This document shows, piece after piece, positions 1 to 8,574 of a stretch of 54,712 nucleotides of DNA. This DNA is from a bacterium (GTDB taxonomy: Bacteria > Chloroflexota > Dormibacteria > Aeolococcales > Bog-877): NCBI GenBank assembly GCA_021791415.1, contig JAJYWQ010000025.1, positions 1 to 54,712 on the forward strand, written 5' to 3'. The translations under genes were made by a program, and so were the position numbers. How positions within the stretch are numbered: position 1 is the stretch's first letter; every line of letters begins with the position of its first letter. Below the pieces are notes generated by a model, which was not told where the DNA came from, did not search any database, and saw only the letters and a program-made list of their open reading frames with translations.

Positions 1-381
<381 letters not shown>

Positions 382-450
382 TACCAATCCGGCCGAAGCC
401 GAATAGGTGGCAAAGAATTTGGGGCCCCTTGCGAAGGGGCATGTGGACGC

Positions 451-478
451 AGAATCGTCTCCACTCTTCAATTGTCAA
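451..478 (-). promoter_or_regulatory. Probable rRNA operon promoter
   Basis: On the minus strand a perfect -35 hexamer TTGACA (478-473) is followed after 16 bp by GATTCT (456-451), a weak match to TATAAT. The start would lie about 60 nt upstream of the mature 16S end. Between promoter and 16S a GC-rich hairpin (GCCCCTT, loop, AAGGGGC; about 424-440) could be a leader structure. No gene is seen in 382-664. The -35 box is convincing; the -10 is inferred from spacing. Confidence 0.5.
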
Positions 479-664
479 GCTGCGACCGGCATCGCCCAAG
501 GGCGGCCGAACACCAGGGAGGTCCCTGGCGCGGACTTCGGAGTATATCCCAGTGGGCTGGTGGCGTCAAGCCTGATCACGAGATCCCTCCGGTCGGGGCG
601 CCCGGGCGGCAGCGGGCGGGGAAGGAGATGGGCCGGAGGTGCCTCTGGCGGGCCGGGGGGAAGA

Positions 665-1270
665 TCAGAGGTCGCGGCGACCGGAGAAGGCCCGGGCCAC
701 CGTGCGCTCGTCGGCATAGGCCAGCTCCCCGCCCACCGGGAGGCCGTGGGCGAGGCGGGTGACCCGGACACCGGTGTCCTCGAGCCGCCGCAGCAGGTAG
801 CTGGCGGTGGCCTCGCCCTCGAGGTCCGAGTCGGTGGCCAGGATGACCTCGGACACCTCCCCGGCCCGCACCCTGGTCAGAAGCTCCTGGGCATGGATGT
901 CATTTGGCCCCACGCCATCGAGGGGTGACAGTGCCGCTCCCAACACGTGGTAGAGGCCGCGGAACTCACCGGTGCGCTCGATCGCCAGGACGTCCCCGGC
1001 CTCCTCCACGACACAGATCAGCCGGAGGTCCCGGTTGCTCTGCCGGCAGATGGCGCACTCCGCCCCGCCTTCGCTGAGAAAGAAGCAGGTTGGACAGGGG
1101 GTGACACTGGTGGCGGTGGCGGAGATGGCGGCGGCCAGCTGCTGGAGCTGGGGAGCCGGCAGGCGGGAGGCGGCGTGGAAGGCGAGCCGCTGGGCGGTCT
1201 TGGGACCGATCCCGGGAAAGCGGGCGAACTCCTCGGTCAGCCGCTCCACCGGGGAGGGCAGGAGCCCCAC
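665..1270 (-). CDS. recR: Recombination mediator protein RecR
   Basis: RecR loads RecA on gapped DNA together with RecF and RecO. The 201-residue product has the usual family length. It begins with a helix-hairpin-helix region (FPGIGPKTAQRLAFH, residues 18-32), followed by a four-cysteine zinc site (CPTC and CAIC) and a Toprim domain (VVEEAGDVLAIE, then LATDSDLEGEATASYL). The C-terminal TRLAHGLPVGGELAYAD segment is typical. It is the last protein gene before the 16S rRNA and follows ebfC by 30 bp on the same strand. Confidence 0.97.
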   Translation of the reverse strand: MGLLPSPVERLTEEFARFPGIGPKTAQRLAFHAASRLPAPQLQQLAAAISATATSVTPCPTCFFLSEGGAECAICRQSNRDLRLICVVEEAGDVLAIERTGEFRGLYHVLGAALSPLDGVGPNDIHAQELLTRVRAGEVSEVILATDSDLEGEATASYLLRRLEDTGVRVTRLAHGLPVGGELAYADERTVARAFSGRRDL

Positions 1271-1299
1271 CGATCAGATTCCGAGCCGGGAGGCCGCGG

Positions 1300-1617
1300 T
1301 CAGCGCCCTCCTGGGGAGAGCATCCCCGGCGGGAGCAGGGACTCCATGGAGCGGGCGGCCAGCTCGCGGGATCTGTCCAGAGCGTCGTTGACCGCGGCCT
1401 GGATCAGGTCCCCGACCAGCTCCGCCCCCTCCTCGAGAACCGCCGGGTCCAGCAAGACGGAAGTGAGGCGCTGCTGGCCGTTGCAGCGCACGGTCACAGC
1501 CCCGCCGCCGGCGGAACCCTCCACCTCCTGGTTGGCCAGGGCATCCTGAGCCTGTTCCCACTGGCGTGCCAGATTCTGCTGCAGCTGGCGCAGCTGCCGG
1601 GGGTTAGGCGCGGGCAC
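1300..1617 (-). CDS. ebfC: YbaB/EbfC nucleoid-associated protein
   Basis: This small DNA-binding protein of 105 residues belongs to the YbaB/EbfC family, which forms dimers and binds DNA without strict sequence preference. It has an N-terminal helix rich in Gln and Arg (residues 6-30), the family core around VEGSAGGGAVTVRCNGQQ and SVLLDPAVL, and a C-terminal helix with DLIQAAVNDAL. Its place between dnaX and recR is the standard one in many bacteria. The proline-rich C-terminal tail is not conserved in the family. Confidence 0.93.
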   Translation of the reverse strand: MPAPNPRQLRQLQQNLARQWEQAQDALANQEVEGSAGGGAVTVRCNGQQRLTSVLLDPAVLEEGAELVGDLIQAAVNDALDRSRELAARSMESLLPPGMLSPGGR

Positions 1618-1657
1618 CGGCGGCTAGCCTCATGAGAAAGCTCATTCTAGGGCGGAG

Positions 1658-3307
1658 TCACCGGGGCCGCGGGTCGAGGAAGTCCACCTTCCTCACAGTG
1701 CTGCCGGGAAAGTGCTTGAGGGCAGCGGCCAGCCCTTGTCCTCCCCGGGAGCCACCTCCCGACCCCGGGGTGGGACCCGCAGACCCGCGCAGGACCAGGG
1801 TCACCGGGATCTCCCGGCCCGCCGCCGTCTGCAGGGCCTGGCTCAAGAGTTCGCGATTGGCCGGGGAGTTGAGCTGCCCGAGGTGCCACTCGTAGTTCAC
1901 CTCTACGATCAGGGAGCCGTTGGAAACCCCGGTGGGGGTGGTGTCCAGGACCAGGGCGTGAAAGGGCTTGTGGTGCTCCCGCGCCCACTCGACCACCCGC
2001 ATCCAGAGCGCCCGCCAGTCGGGCTCCGGACCTGCCGAAGGGCGCGGGCCGGGGTCGGGCACGGGGGACCCGGAACTCTCACGGGATAGCTCTCCCGCCA
2101 TGGTGTCCAGCTCCCGCCGGGAGGCCGTGGCGGGGGGCGGGGAGGAGGCGGGCGGGCCATCGCCCGCCTTGGAAGGGGAGGCTGGCGGCAGCGGCCGCTC
2201 CGACTGGATCCCCGCCCTCCGGTGCGGGGCAGGGGCAGCTTCGGCTCTGGACACGGGTCCCTCCGGCCGCGCCGATGCCGAGACCGACGCCACCTGGAGA
2301 AGCACGACCTCCATGGTCATCCAGGGGTCGTCGGCACGCCGAAGCTCAGAGGCCCCCCGGGTGCACGCGTCCATCAGCTCGAGCCACGGTCCTGCCCCTT
2401 CCCCCTTCTCAGCCAGCCGCCAGTAGCTGTCCCGAGCGCGCACCCCCAGCGCCCGCAGGAGCTGGCGCGGCTCGACACCGTACTCCTGGAGCTGACCGAG
2501 CCGCTCGAGGACCGCCCGGGGTCGACGCTCGACCAGGGACTCGGCAAGGCCGGCGACCGCCGCCGGGTCCGCCATGCCCAGCGCCGAGCGCACCGTGTCC
2601 AGTTCGAGGACCCCGTCGTCCAGTCCCATGAGGCGCTCCAGGAGAGACTCGGCGTCGCGCAGCGACCCCGCCCCCGCCTCCGCGACCAGGTCCATGACCG
2701 GCCGGGAGGTCGTCACCCCCTCCTGGTCGCAGATGCTCTGCAGATGCTCGGCCATGGCCCCCGCCGGGATCCTGCGGAAGTCGAAGCGCTGACAGCGGGA
2801 GAGAATGGTCTCGCTCAGCCGCTGGGGCTCTGTGGTGGCGAGGATGAAGCAGGCGTGGGGAGGTGGCTCCTCAAGGGTCTTGAGGAAGGCATTCCCCGCC
2901 TCGTTGGTGAGCATGTGGGCCTCATCGATGATGTAGACCTTGGTGCGCAATTCGCTGGGCAGGAACTGGGCCCGCTCGCGAAGGTCCCTGATCTCGTCGA
3001 TTCCCCGATTGGTCGCGGCGTCGATCTCGATCACGTCGAGGCTTCGCCCTTCCCCGATGGAGACACAGGGGCCGCACGCGAGGCACGGCTCCCCGTCCTC
3101 CGGGCTCAAGCAGTTGATGGCCCGGGCCAGGATCCGGGCGGCGCTGGTCTTGCCAGTGCCGCGGACACCGGTGAAGAGGTAGGCGTGGCCGATCCGGCCC
3201 TCTCGGACGGCGTGGCGGAGGGCGCGCGCGATCACCTCCTGACCCACCAGTTCCGAGAACCGCCGGGGCCGGTATTTGAGGTAGAGGGTCGGTCTAACCG
3301 TTTTCAC
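1658..3307 (-). CDS. dnaX: DNA polymerase III subunit gamma/tau
   Basis: DnaX is the clamp-loader ATPase. The start is GTG at 3307. The 549-residue protein has the N-terminal YLKYRPRRFSELVGQ signature, Walker A GVRGTGKTSAARI, a four-cysteine zinc module (CLSPEDGEPCLACGPC), Walker B VYIIDEAHML and the sensor-1/arginine-finger region LSRCQRFDFRR. AAA+ and collar domains fill about residues 1-340. A Pro/Ala/Ser-rich linker follows (about 350-430), then a C-terminal tau-like domain. It starts 14 bp after the 3' end of the SRP RNA. I did not find a clear programmed frameshift site by eye. Confidence 0.96.
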   Translation of the reverse strand: MKTVRPTLYLKYRPRRFSELVGQEVIARALRHAVREGRIGHAYLFTGVRGTGKTSAARILARAINCLSPEDGEPCLACGPCVSIGEGRSLDVIEIDAATNRGIDEIRDLRERAQFLPSELRTKVYIIDEAHMLTNEAGNAFLKTLEEPPPHACFILATTEPQRLSETILSRCQRFDFRRIPAGAMAEHLQSICDQEGVTTSRPVMDLVAEAGAGSLRDAESLLERLMGLDDGVLELDTVRSALGMADPAAVAGLAESLVERRPRAVLERLGQLQEYGVEPRQLLRALGVRARDSYWRLAEKGEGAGPWLELMDACTRGASELRRADDPWMTMEVVLLQVASVSASARPEGPVSRAEAAPAPHRRAGIQSERPLPPASPSKAGDGPPASSPPPATASRRELDTMAGELSRESSGSPVPDPGPRPSAGPEPDWRALWMRVVEWAREHHKPFHALVLDTTPTGVSNGSLIVEVNYEWHLGQLNSPANRELLSQALQTAAGREIPVTLVLRGSAGPTPGSGGGSRGGQGLAAALKHFPGSTVRKVDFLDPRPR

Positions 3308-3320
3308 AAGGGCTGATGAT

Positions 3321-3592
3321 GATCGCGCACCCCTCTTCGTGGGACCGCCCCCGGCGCCTACCGCCCACCGGGCTCAGGCCGGGGTGCCCGACGGCGCCCC
3401 GGTCGCTCCGCGTGCCGCTGCTTCCTTCCGGACCTGACGGGGTTGGCGGTGACCGGCCGCGTCGGACCCGACCGTCGGCACCCGGATGATCGGAGCTGAC
3501 CCGGAAACGCCCCCCCTAGGAGGGGAGTTCGACCCCGCTGTAGCGGATTGCGGGTACAGGGCACCGCTAACTCCCCGTCTAGCGCGATCGAG
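3321..3592 (-). ncRNA. scr: Signal recognition particle RNA, large type with Alu domain
   Basis: The minus strand contains the near-invariant SRP54-binding hairpin GTCAGGTCCGGAAGGAAGCA (3438-3419). It is flanked by long complementary arms (GGGTGCCGACGG near 3483 with CCGTCGGGCACCC near 3390). Further 5' (3574-3530) lies an Alu-domain block with GGGGAG, TAGCGGTGCCCTGTACC, GCAATCCGCT and CGGGGTCGAA. This resembles the 5' part of Bacillus subtilis scRNA. The termini can pair (GATCGCGC at 3589-3582 with GCGCGATC at 3328-3321). The total of about 270 nt matches the large bacterial class rather than the ~100-nt 4.5S class. It fills the gap upstream of dnaX. Ends are approximate. Confidence 0.92.
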
Positions 3593-3722
3593 GCGATTGT
3601 AGCGCGCCGGCACGAGCCCCAGGCCGGTTGGTCGCTCCTCTCCCGGGCTCTCCGCCCGATCCGGGCCTCGCCCGTGGACAGCCGGGGAATGACCGGCCGC
3701 GAATGGACGGCTCGGTACCAGC

Positions 3723-5357
3723 TCAGAGGTCCAGAGCGGACAGCCGCCGGATCCCCGCGCGGAGGGCGGCCCCTCCCGCGGTGGCCGCGCAGAGTGCGCA
3801 GACGAACAGAGAGAGCGCCTCCCGCTCCCAGAAGGGCATCCAGGTGAGCAGCAGTGGGAGGGTGAAGGCCACGATGGACACGGCTACGTAGGCGGACCCC
3901 AGGAGCATGAAGGCCATGACCAGCCAGATGCCCACGGCCCGCCGGGGGTCGTTCCAGTCCAGCCGGGGCCAGGCCGCCCCCATGCCGGTCGCCAAACCCA
4001 CCAGCCCCAGGACCAGCATGGTCAGCTGGGCGGCGGAGATGGCCACCTCGTTCCCGGGCAGTCCCTGGGTCGCCTCGGTGACCAGGAGGAGCGCCAGGCT
4101 GGCTCCGGTAGCTACCAGGGCCGGCAGCTGGGCCTTGCTGAGGAGGAGGGCCCGCGGGCTGAGGGGAGCGCTGAAGAGGCACCAGGCGTGCTGCCCCTCG
4201 GCCCCGATGGCTCGCAGACCGAGACCGCTGGCGGCGAATAGGGCGGCGAAGGACGCCGTGGTGAGCGGCCCGTACCAGGGCGGGAAATCCCTGAAGACGC
4301 CCGAGCCCCCACGAGGGGAAAGCAGGTAGACGGCGAACAGCCCCACGGGGAGCAGCAGCTGGATCAGCTGCCCCGGATCCCGACGGAGGATGCGCCCGTC
4401 CTTGCTGAGGATGGCCAGGGGGGCCGGGAGCGCTCGAGCGAATCGCGACCTCCGCGTCCTGGCCGGGGTGAACTGGGAGCGGTACCAACCCTCCCGGAGG
4501 AAGCGGCCGGCGACCAGGACCCCCAGCGGGGTCACCACGGCGGCGAGGAGAGCGGTGGAGGCCACCAGCGGGAGGGCCGTGGCAGACTGCCCTCTCGCCA
4601 CGGCCACCAGGCTCCTCGCCACCCAGGAGGTGGGGAGCCAGGCGGCAGAGGCAACCGCGTGGTCGAACCGGTTGAGGCCCAGCCCGCCCGACCCATGGCC
4701 GCTGAACGTCGCCGCCAGGTCGACCGCCGCCGCCCCGAAGCCGACCCCGGCGACCAGGATGGCCGCGGTGTCACGGACCCGGGACGCAGGGACCAGCCGT
4801 ACCACCAGCACCACCCCCATGAGGGCCAGGGACATGGGAACCAGAAGCAGGGCGGGCAGCGCCAGGGCCACCAGGGGAAGGAGGAGAGGCGCATGAAAGC
4901 GGAGAGCGGCTGCGAGAACCGCGGGGCCGCCCACCAAAACCCCGATGGTGAGGCCGATGGCCAGCTGGTTGGCGAGCCGGTGGGCGAGGAACACGGTGGC
5001 GCTGAGCGGCGAGGAGAGCAGCCACTCGACGTCGCGTGCGAAGTACACCGAGGCCAGGGCGAAGCTGACCGAGCTGGCCAAGGTGAAGAGCCAGAGTAGG
5101 GCGGCGAGGGTGGCCAGGGGCGCCTCGAGCTGGCCGGGGGACAGCTGTCCCAGCAGGCGCTCGGCCGCCGGCACGGTGGCGGCCCACAACGCCGCCACCA
5201 CCGGCACCGCGAGGGTGGCGGCCAGGCGCCTCCCGGGGCCCGAGCGCCACCAGGAGTTCCAGGTGGCCAGAAGCGAGGCCCGGAACAGGCCGAGGAGCTG
5301 CCCTCGAGGATGGGGGAGGGCCCGCTGCCACGGTCCGGACCAGGCTGGAGCCGCCAC
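3723..5357 (-). CDS. ABC exporter permease, ABC-2 like
   Basis: A 544-residue membrane protein with a GTG start one base after the stop of the ATPase gene, so the two form one transporter. Many hydrophobic stretches (roughly 12 by eye) include LAATLAVPVVAALWAATVP near residue 50 and ALLLVPMSLALMGVVLVVRL near 175. A loop RILRRDPGQLIQLLLPVG lies near 315, a motif seen in multi-spanning ABC-2 permeases. No signal peptide or periplasmic domain is apparent. The substrate cannot be named. It is followed by SRP RNA with a 130-bp gap. Confidence 0.8.
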   Translation of the reverse strand: MAAPAWSGPWQRALPHPRGQLLGLFRASLLATWNSWWRSGPGRRLAATLAVPVVAALWAATVPAAERLLGQLSPGQLEAPLATLAALLWLFTLASSVSFALASVYFARDVEWLLSSPLSATVFLAHRLANQLAIGLTIGVLVGGPAVLAAALRFHAPLLLPLVALALPALLLVPMSLALMGVVLVVRLVPASRVRDTAAILVAGVGFGAAAVDLAATFSGHGSGGLGLNRFDHAVASAAWLPTSWVARSLVAVARGQSATALPLVASTALLAAVVTPLGVLVAGRFLREGWYRSQFTPARTRRSRFARALPAPLAILSKDGRILRRDPGQLIQLLLPVGLFAVYLLSPRGGSGVFRDFPPWYGPLTTASFAALFAASGLGLRAIGAEGQHAWCLFSAPLSPRALLLSKAQLPALVATGASLALLLVTEATQGLPGNEVAISAAQLTMLVLGLVGLATGMGAAWPRLDWNDPRRAVGIWLVMAFMLLGSAYVAVSIVAFTLPLLLTWMPFWEREALSLFVCALCAATAGGAALRAGIRRLSALDL

Positions 5358-5358
5358 G

Positions 5359-6141
5359 TCAGGCGGAGAGCGCGTCGATGAGGCGGTCGGAGTCTGCGTC
5401 CTCCGCCCCGGTGGCCTGCATGAAGGCGGCCTCCAACCCCTCCCCTCCCCCTCCCTGGCCGGCCAGCTCCTCCACGGTGCCCAGGGCGGCCAGCCGCCCG
5501 GCGGAGAAGATCCCTACCCGGTCACAGAGTGCACTGGCCACGTCGAGGGCGTGAGTGCTGAGGAAGACCGCGTGGCCGGTGGCGCAGAGCGCCTTCAGGA
5601 TGGAGCGCAGCTGGCGGGCGGCCCTGGGATCCAGGCCCACCGTGGGCTCGTCCAAGAGCACCACCTCGGGATCGTGGATCAGGGCCGCGCAGAGGGCCAG
5701 CTTCTGCCGCATCCCCCGGGAGTAGGACTGGACCAGCTGGGGGGCTGCCTGGGAGAGCTCGAGAGCGTCCAGGAGGGCCGGGATGCGGCGTTCCCGGCGG
5801 CGGCGGCTCACCCCATGGAGGTCACCGGCGAGCTGCAGAAACTCGGCGCCAGTGAGCTTCTCGTACAGGGGAGCGCTGTCCGGCACGTACCCCAGATGGC
5901 GCCTGGCGCTGCCGCCGTCCGCCTGCACGTCGTGGCCGCACACCGTGATCCTGCCGCTGCTCGGCCGCAGCAGCCCGACCGCCAGCTTGATTGTGGTCGT
6001 CTTGCCGGCGCCGTTGGGGCCGATGAGCCCGAAGAGTTCACCAGCCCCCACTTCCAAGTCCAGAGCCGAGACGGCGATGCGGCCCTCGAACTCCTTGCTC
6101 ACCGCCTCGAACCGCAGCGGCGCCGGTGCCCGCTCCAACAC
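5359..6141 (-). CDS. ABC transporter ATP-binding protein
   Basis: This 260-residue nucleotide-binding subunit powers the adjacent permease. It shows Walker A GPNGAGKTTTIK (about residues 42-53), a signature loop YSRGMRQKLAL in place of LSGGQ, Walker B EVVLLDEPTVGLD and the H-loop FLSTHALD. YSRGMRQ-type signatures are common in ABC-2/DrrA-like exporters. The C-terminal tail after LAALGTVEELA is short. It is the first gene of a two-gene unit and lies divergent from the aldolase gene, with 63 bp between. Confidence 0.92.
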   Translation of the reverse strand: MLERAPAPLRFEAVSKEFEGRIAVSALDLEVGAGELFGLIGPNGAGKTTTIKLAVGLLRPSSGRITVCGHDVQADGGSARRHLGYVPDSAPLYEKLTGAEFLQLAGDLHGVSRRRRERRIPALLDALELSQAAPQLVQSYSRGMRQKLALCAALIHDPEVVLLDEPTVGLDPRAARQLRSILKALCATGHAVFLSTHALDVASALCDRVGIFSAGRLAALGTVEELAGQGGGGEGLEAAFMQATGAEDADSDRLIDALSA

Positions 6142-6204
6142 GCGGGGATTATCACCCGGTCCTGATCCACCCCGCCCTCCGATGCGACGTTGTAACCTCA
6201 GGGC

Positions 6205-7119
6205 ATGAGCAGCAAGCCCCCCTCCCGGACCTCCCTGGACGACATGTCACTCTCACCGGGCAAGCGTGCCCGGCTGCACAACCTGCTCTACGACCACGGT
6301 CCGGGCAACGGCACCCTGCTGCTCCTGCCCGTGGACCAGGGCTTGGAGCACGGCCCGGTGGACTTCTTCGCCAATCCGCCGGCACTCGACCCTGACTTCC
6401 AGTGCCAGCTGGCCTTGCGCGGGCGATACTCCGGCATCGCCCTCCAGATCGGGCTTGCGGAGCGCTACCAGGCTCGCTACGCCGGCCGCCTGCCGCTGGT
6501 GCTGAAGGTCAACGGCCGCACCAACGTGCCCAGTTCCGATGAGGCCTTCTCGCCCCTCACCTCCTCGGTGGAAGACGCCGTCCGGCTGGGGGCCTCGGCG
6601 GTGGGCTACACCTGTTACGTCGGCTCACCAGCCCAGGACCGGGACCTGCGGCAGATGAACGAGGTGCGCCGGGATTGCGAGCGCTACGGGATGCCGCTCA
6701 TCTGCTGGTCGTACCCCCGGGGGTCGGCCATCTCCAAGAGGGGGGGGCAGGACGGCCTGTACGCCGTGGACTACGCGGCGCGGGTGGCTTCGGAGATGGG
6801 CGCGGATGTCATCAAGATCAACATCCCACGCGCCCACGGGGAGGCCGACCTGGCTTCACCGGCGCCCTACGACAGCCTGGCGGAGGACCGGCGCCAGATG
6901 CTGGCTCGGGTGATCCGGTCAGCGGGAAGGTCGCTGGTGATCTTCGCCGGCGGCAGCAAGATCGGCGATCAGGAGCTCCTGGGACGGATAGAGGACTGCA
7001 TGGCCGCCGGCGGGACAGGCTTCATCTTCGGCCGGAACATGTGGCAGCGCCCGATGGACGAAGCCCTGGCCATGACCGAGCGGGTACACCAGATCCTCGC
7101 CCAGTACGGGGCCGGCTGA
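6205..7119 (+). CDS. Class I fructose-bisphosphate aldolase, DhnA/FbaB type
   Basis: A 304-residue TIM-barrel aldolase of the archaeal/DhnA type, cleaving fructose 1,6-bisphosphate to dihydroxyacetone phosphate and glyceraldehyde 3-phosphate. Markers are LLLPVDQGLEHGPVDFF (about residues 38-54), GADVIKINIPR with the probable Schiff-base lysine, and the phosphate-binding GGSKIGD and GFIFGRNMWQRP segments near the C-terminus. The related 2-amino-3,7-dideoxyheptulosonate synthases share the fold, but the VDQGLEHG start favours the FbaB group. It ends 3 bp from the convergent nuoN-like gene. Confidence 0.9.
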   Translation: MSSKPPSRTSLDDMSLSPGKRARLHNLLYDHGPGNGTLLLLPVDQGLEHGPVDFFANPPALDPDFQCQLALRGRYSGIALQIGLAERYQARYAGRLPLVLKVNGRTNVPSSDEAFSPLTSSVEDAVRLGASAVGYTCYVGSPAQDRDLRQMNEVRRDCERYGMPLICWSYPRGSAISKRGGQDGLYAVDYAARVASEMGADVIKINIPRAHGEADLASPAPYDSLAEDRRQMLARVIRSAGRSLVIFAGGSKIGDQELLGRIEDCMAAGGTGFIFGRNMWQRPMDEALAMTERVHQILAQYGAG

Positions 7120-7122
7120 GAC

Positions 7123-8574
7123 TCAGGGTCCGGCGAGCGGGGCCAGGGCGGCGCGGGCGGCGATCCCCATCAGGGGGCCCAGGGTCACCGTGAACCCGGC
7201 GATAGCCGCCAGGCTCAGGCCGAGGCCGACCAGGGTGGCCCGACTGGGGAGCTCGAGCGGCTGACCCTCGGCCTGGGGGTCAACGAGTGCCAGTGTCCAG
7301 CGCATGGCCACGGCGGCGGAGAGGATGGCCCCCAAGACGACGGCGACCGCCAACCACCCCAGCCCGGCCTGCAGGCTGGACTCCACCACCATGATGCGGG
7401 CGAAGAAGCCGGTCAGGGGAGGCAACCCCGCCACGGCTGCCAGCAGCAGGGCCAGCAGGCCGGCGTGCAGGGGGGAGCGGGAGGCCAGACCGCGGAGCTG
7501 GGCGATCCCGTCCCCGGCGCCCGAGAGCTGGACGGTGCCGAGAAGCCCAAGGCTCGCCGTGGCCAACGGCACGAGGCCCAGAGCCAGGTAGAGAACAGCG
7601 GCCGTGGCCGGTCGGCTGGACCAGGAGAGCCCGACCAGCACCAGTGCGGCGTCCCCCACGAAGAGGTAGCCCACCGCGGCCAGCAGCGAGCGCTGGCGCC
7701 AGGCGAGCGCCGGGGCGATGAGGATGGTCAGGGCCGCCACCACCCCGACGGCCACGTTCCAGCCGGGTGTCGCCGCGCCGAGGGCGCCCGGCAGCAAGCG
7801 GAGGAGAGCCGCGGCCGCAGCCAGGGCACCCAGCGCGAGACCCGCCAGCGACGGGCCGAGGGGAGCCGCCTTGGCGGCTCCCGCCCTCCACCATGTGAGG
7901 GGGAAAGCCCCCAGGGGCCCGGCCACTCCCACGGTGACGAGGAGCACCGCCAACCCCAGGAGCGGGCTCGGCGGCAGCGCTTCGAGGAGGCTGAGCTGGG
8001 TGGCGTGGCCGAGGCCGGCCAAGATGGCCTCCCCCGCCGCGAAGGTCGCCAAAAGGGCCGCGCATACCACGAAGGAGCGGGTCGCTGACCTCACCGTCCC
8101 GGGGTCCACCTTCCGCAGCGCGGATCCCAGGACGAGGGGAAGGCTCACGGTGGCAAGCCCCACCAGGAGCGTGAGCAGGTCGGCGCCCGAGGCGGTGAGC
8201 ATGACCCCGGAGGTGGACACCAGGACCAGCGCGTGGTAGAGGGGCTGGTGGGGGTCGAGCTGCTCCTCCAGGTCGGAGCCGGTGAGGAGGATGGCGGCGG
8301 CGGCGGCCGGGGCGGCAGCGTAGAAGAAGAGGGCGAAGCGGTCCACCAGGAAGCTGCCGTGCTCGACGTCCGGTGGCGCCGGTCCCAGGGAGCTGCGCCA
8401 GAATCCCACCGCCGCCAGGAAGGCCAGGGCGGTGAAGGCGACAGCGATCCAACGGCTGAGAGTGGCGCGGTCACCCCGGGAGCCGTAGAGGCCGCCCTCC
8501 ACACCGAGGCACACGACGGCTCCCAGGAGCAGCACTCCCAGCGGGCCGAAGTCCTGAAGAAAGGCGAGATTCAC
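7123..8574 (-). CDS. NuoN-like antiporter subunit lacking channel charges
   Basis: A 483-residue polytopic protein of the complex I/Mrp antiporter family. The GTG start at 8574 overlaps the nuoM-like stop as GTGA; longer upstream readings lie inside nuoM. Homology to NuoN shows in SGVMLTASGADLLTLLVGLATVSLPL (residues split here between the SGVML and VGLATVSLPL blocks) and AGLPPLTGFFARIMVV. The glutamate of the family motif GIELISLPL is alanine here (GLATVSLPL). The TM7 lysine and histidine (FKLSLVPFHLW) are replaced (AGPLGAFPLTWW), and the C-terminal channel lysine is arginine (GFFARI). It is the last gene of the five-gene operon. Family membership is clear; normal proton pumping is doubtful. 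Confidence 0.85.
   Translation of the reverse strand: MNLAFLQDFGPLGVLLLGAVVCLGVEGGLYGSRGDRATLSRWIAVAFTALAFLAAVGFWRSSLGPAPPDVEHGSFLVDRFALFFYAAAPAAAAAILLTGSDLEEQLDPHQPLYHALVLVSTSGVMLTASGADLLTLLVGLATVSLPLVLGSALRKVDPGTVRSATRSFVVCAALLATFAAGEAILAGLGHATQLSLLEALPPSPLLGLAVLLVTVGVAGPLGAFPLTWWRAGAAKAAPLGPSLAGLALGALAAAAALLRLLPGALGAATPGWNVAVGVVAALTILIAPALAWRQRSLLAAVGYLFVGDAALVLVGLSWSSRPATAAVLYLALGLVPLATASLGLLGTVQLSGAGDGIAQLRGLASRSPLHAGLLALLLAAVAGLPPLTGFFARIMVVESSLQAGLGWLAVAVVLGAILSAAVAMRWTLALVDPQAEGQPLELPSRATLVGLGLSLAAIAGFTVTLGPLMGIAARAALAPLAGP

Noticed and set aside
2222-3316. A 364-codon plus-strand frame opposite dnaX
   Set aside because: Shadow of dnaX with no domain similarity.
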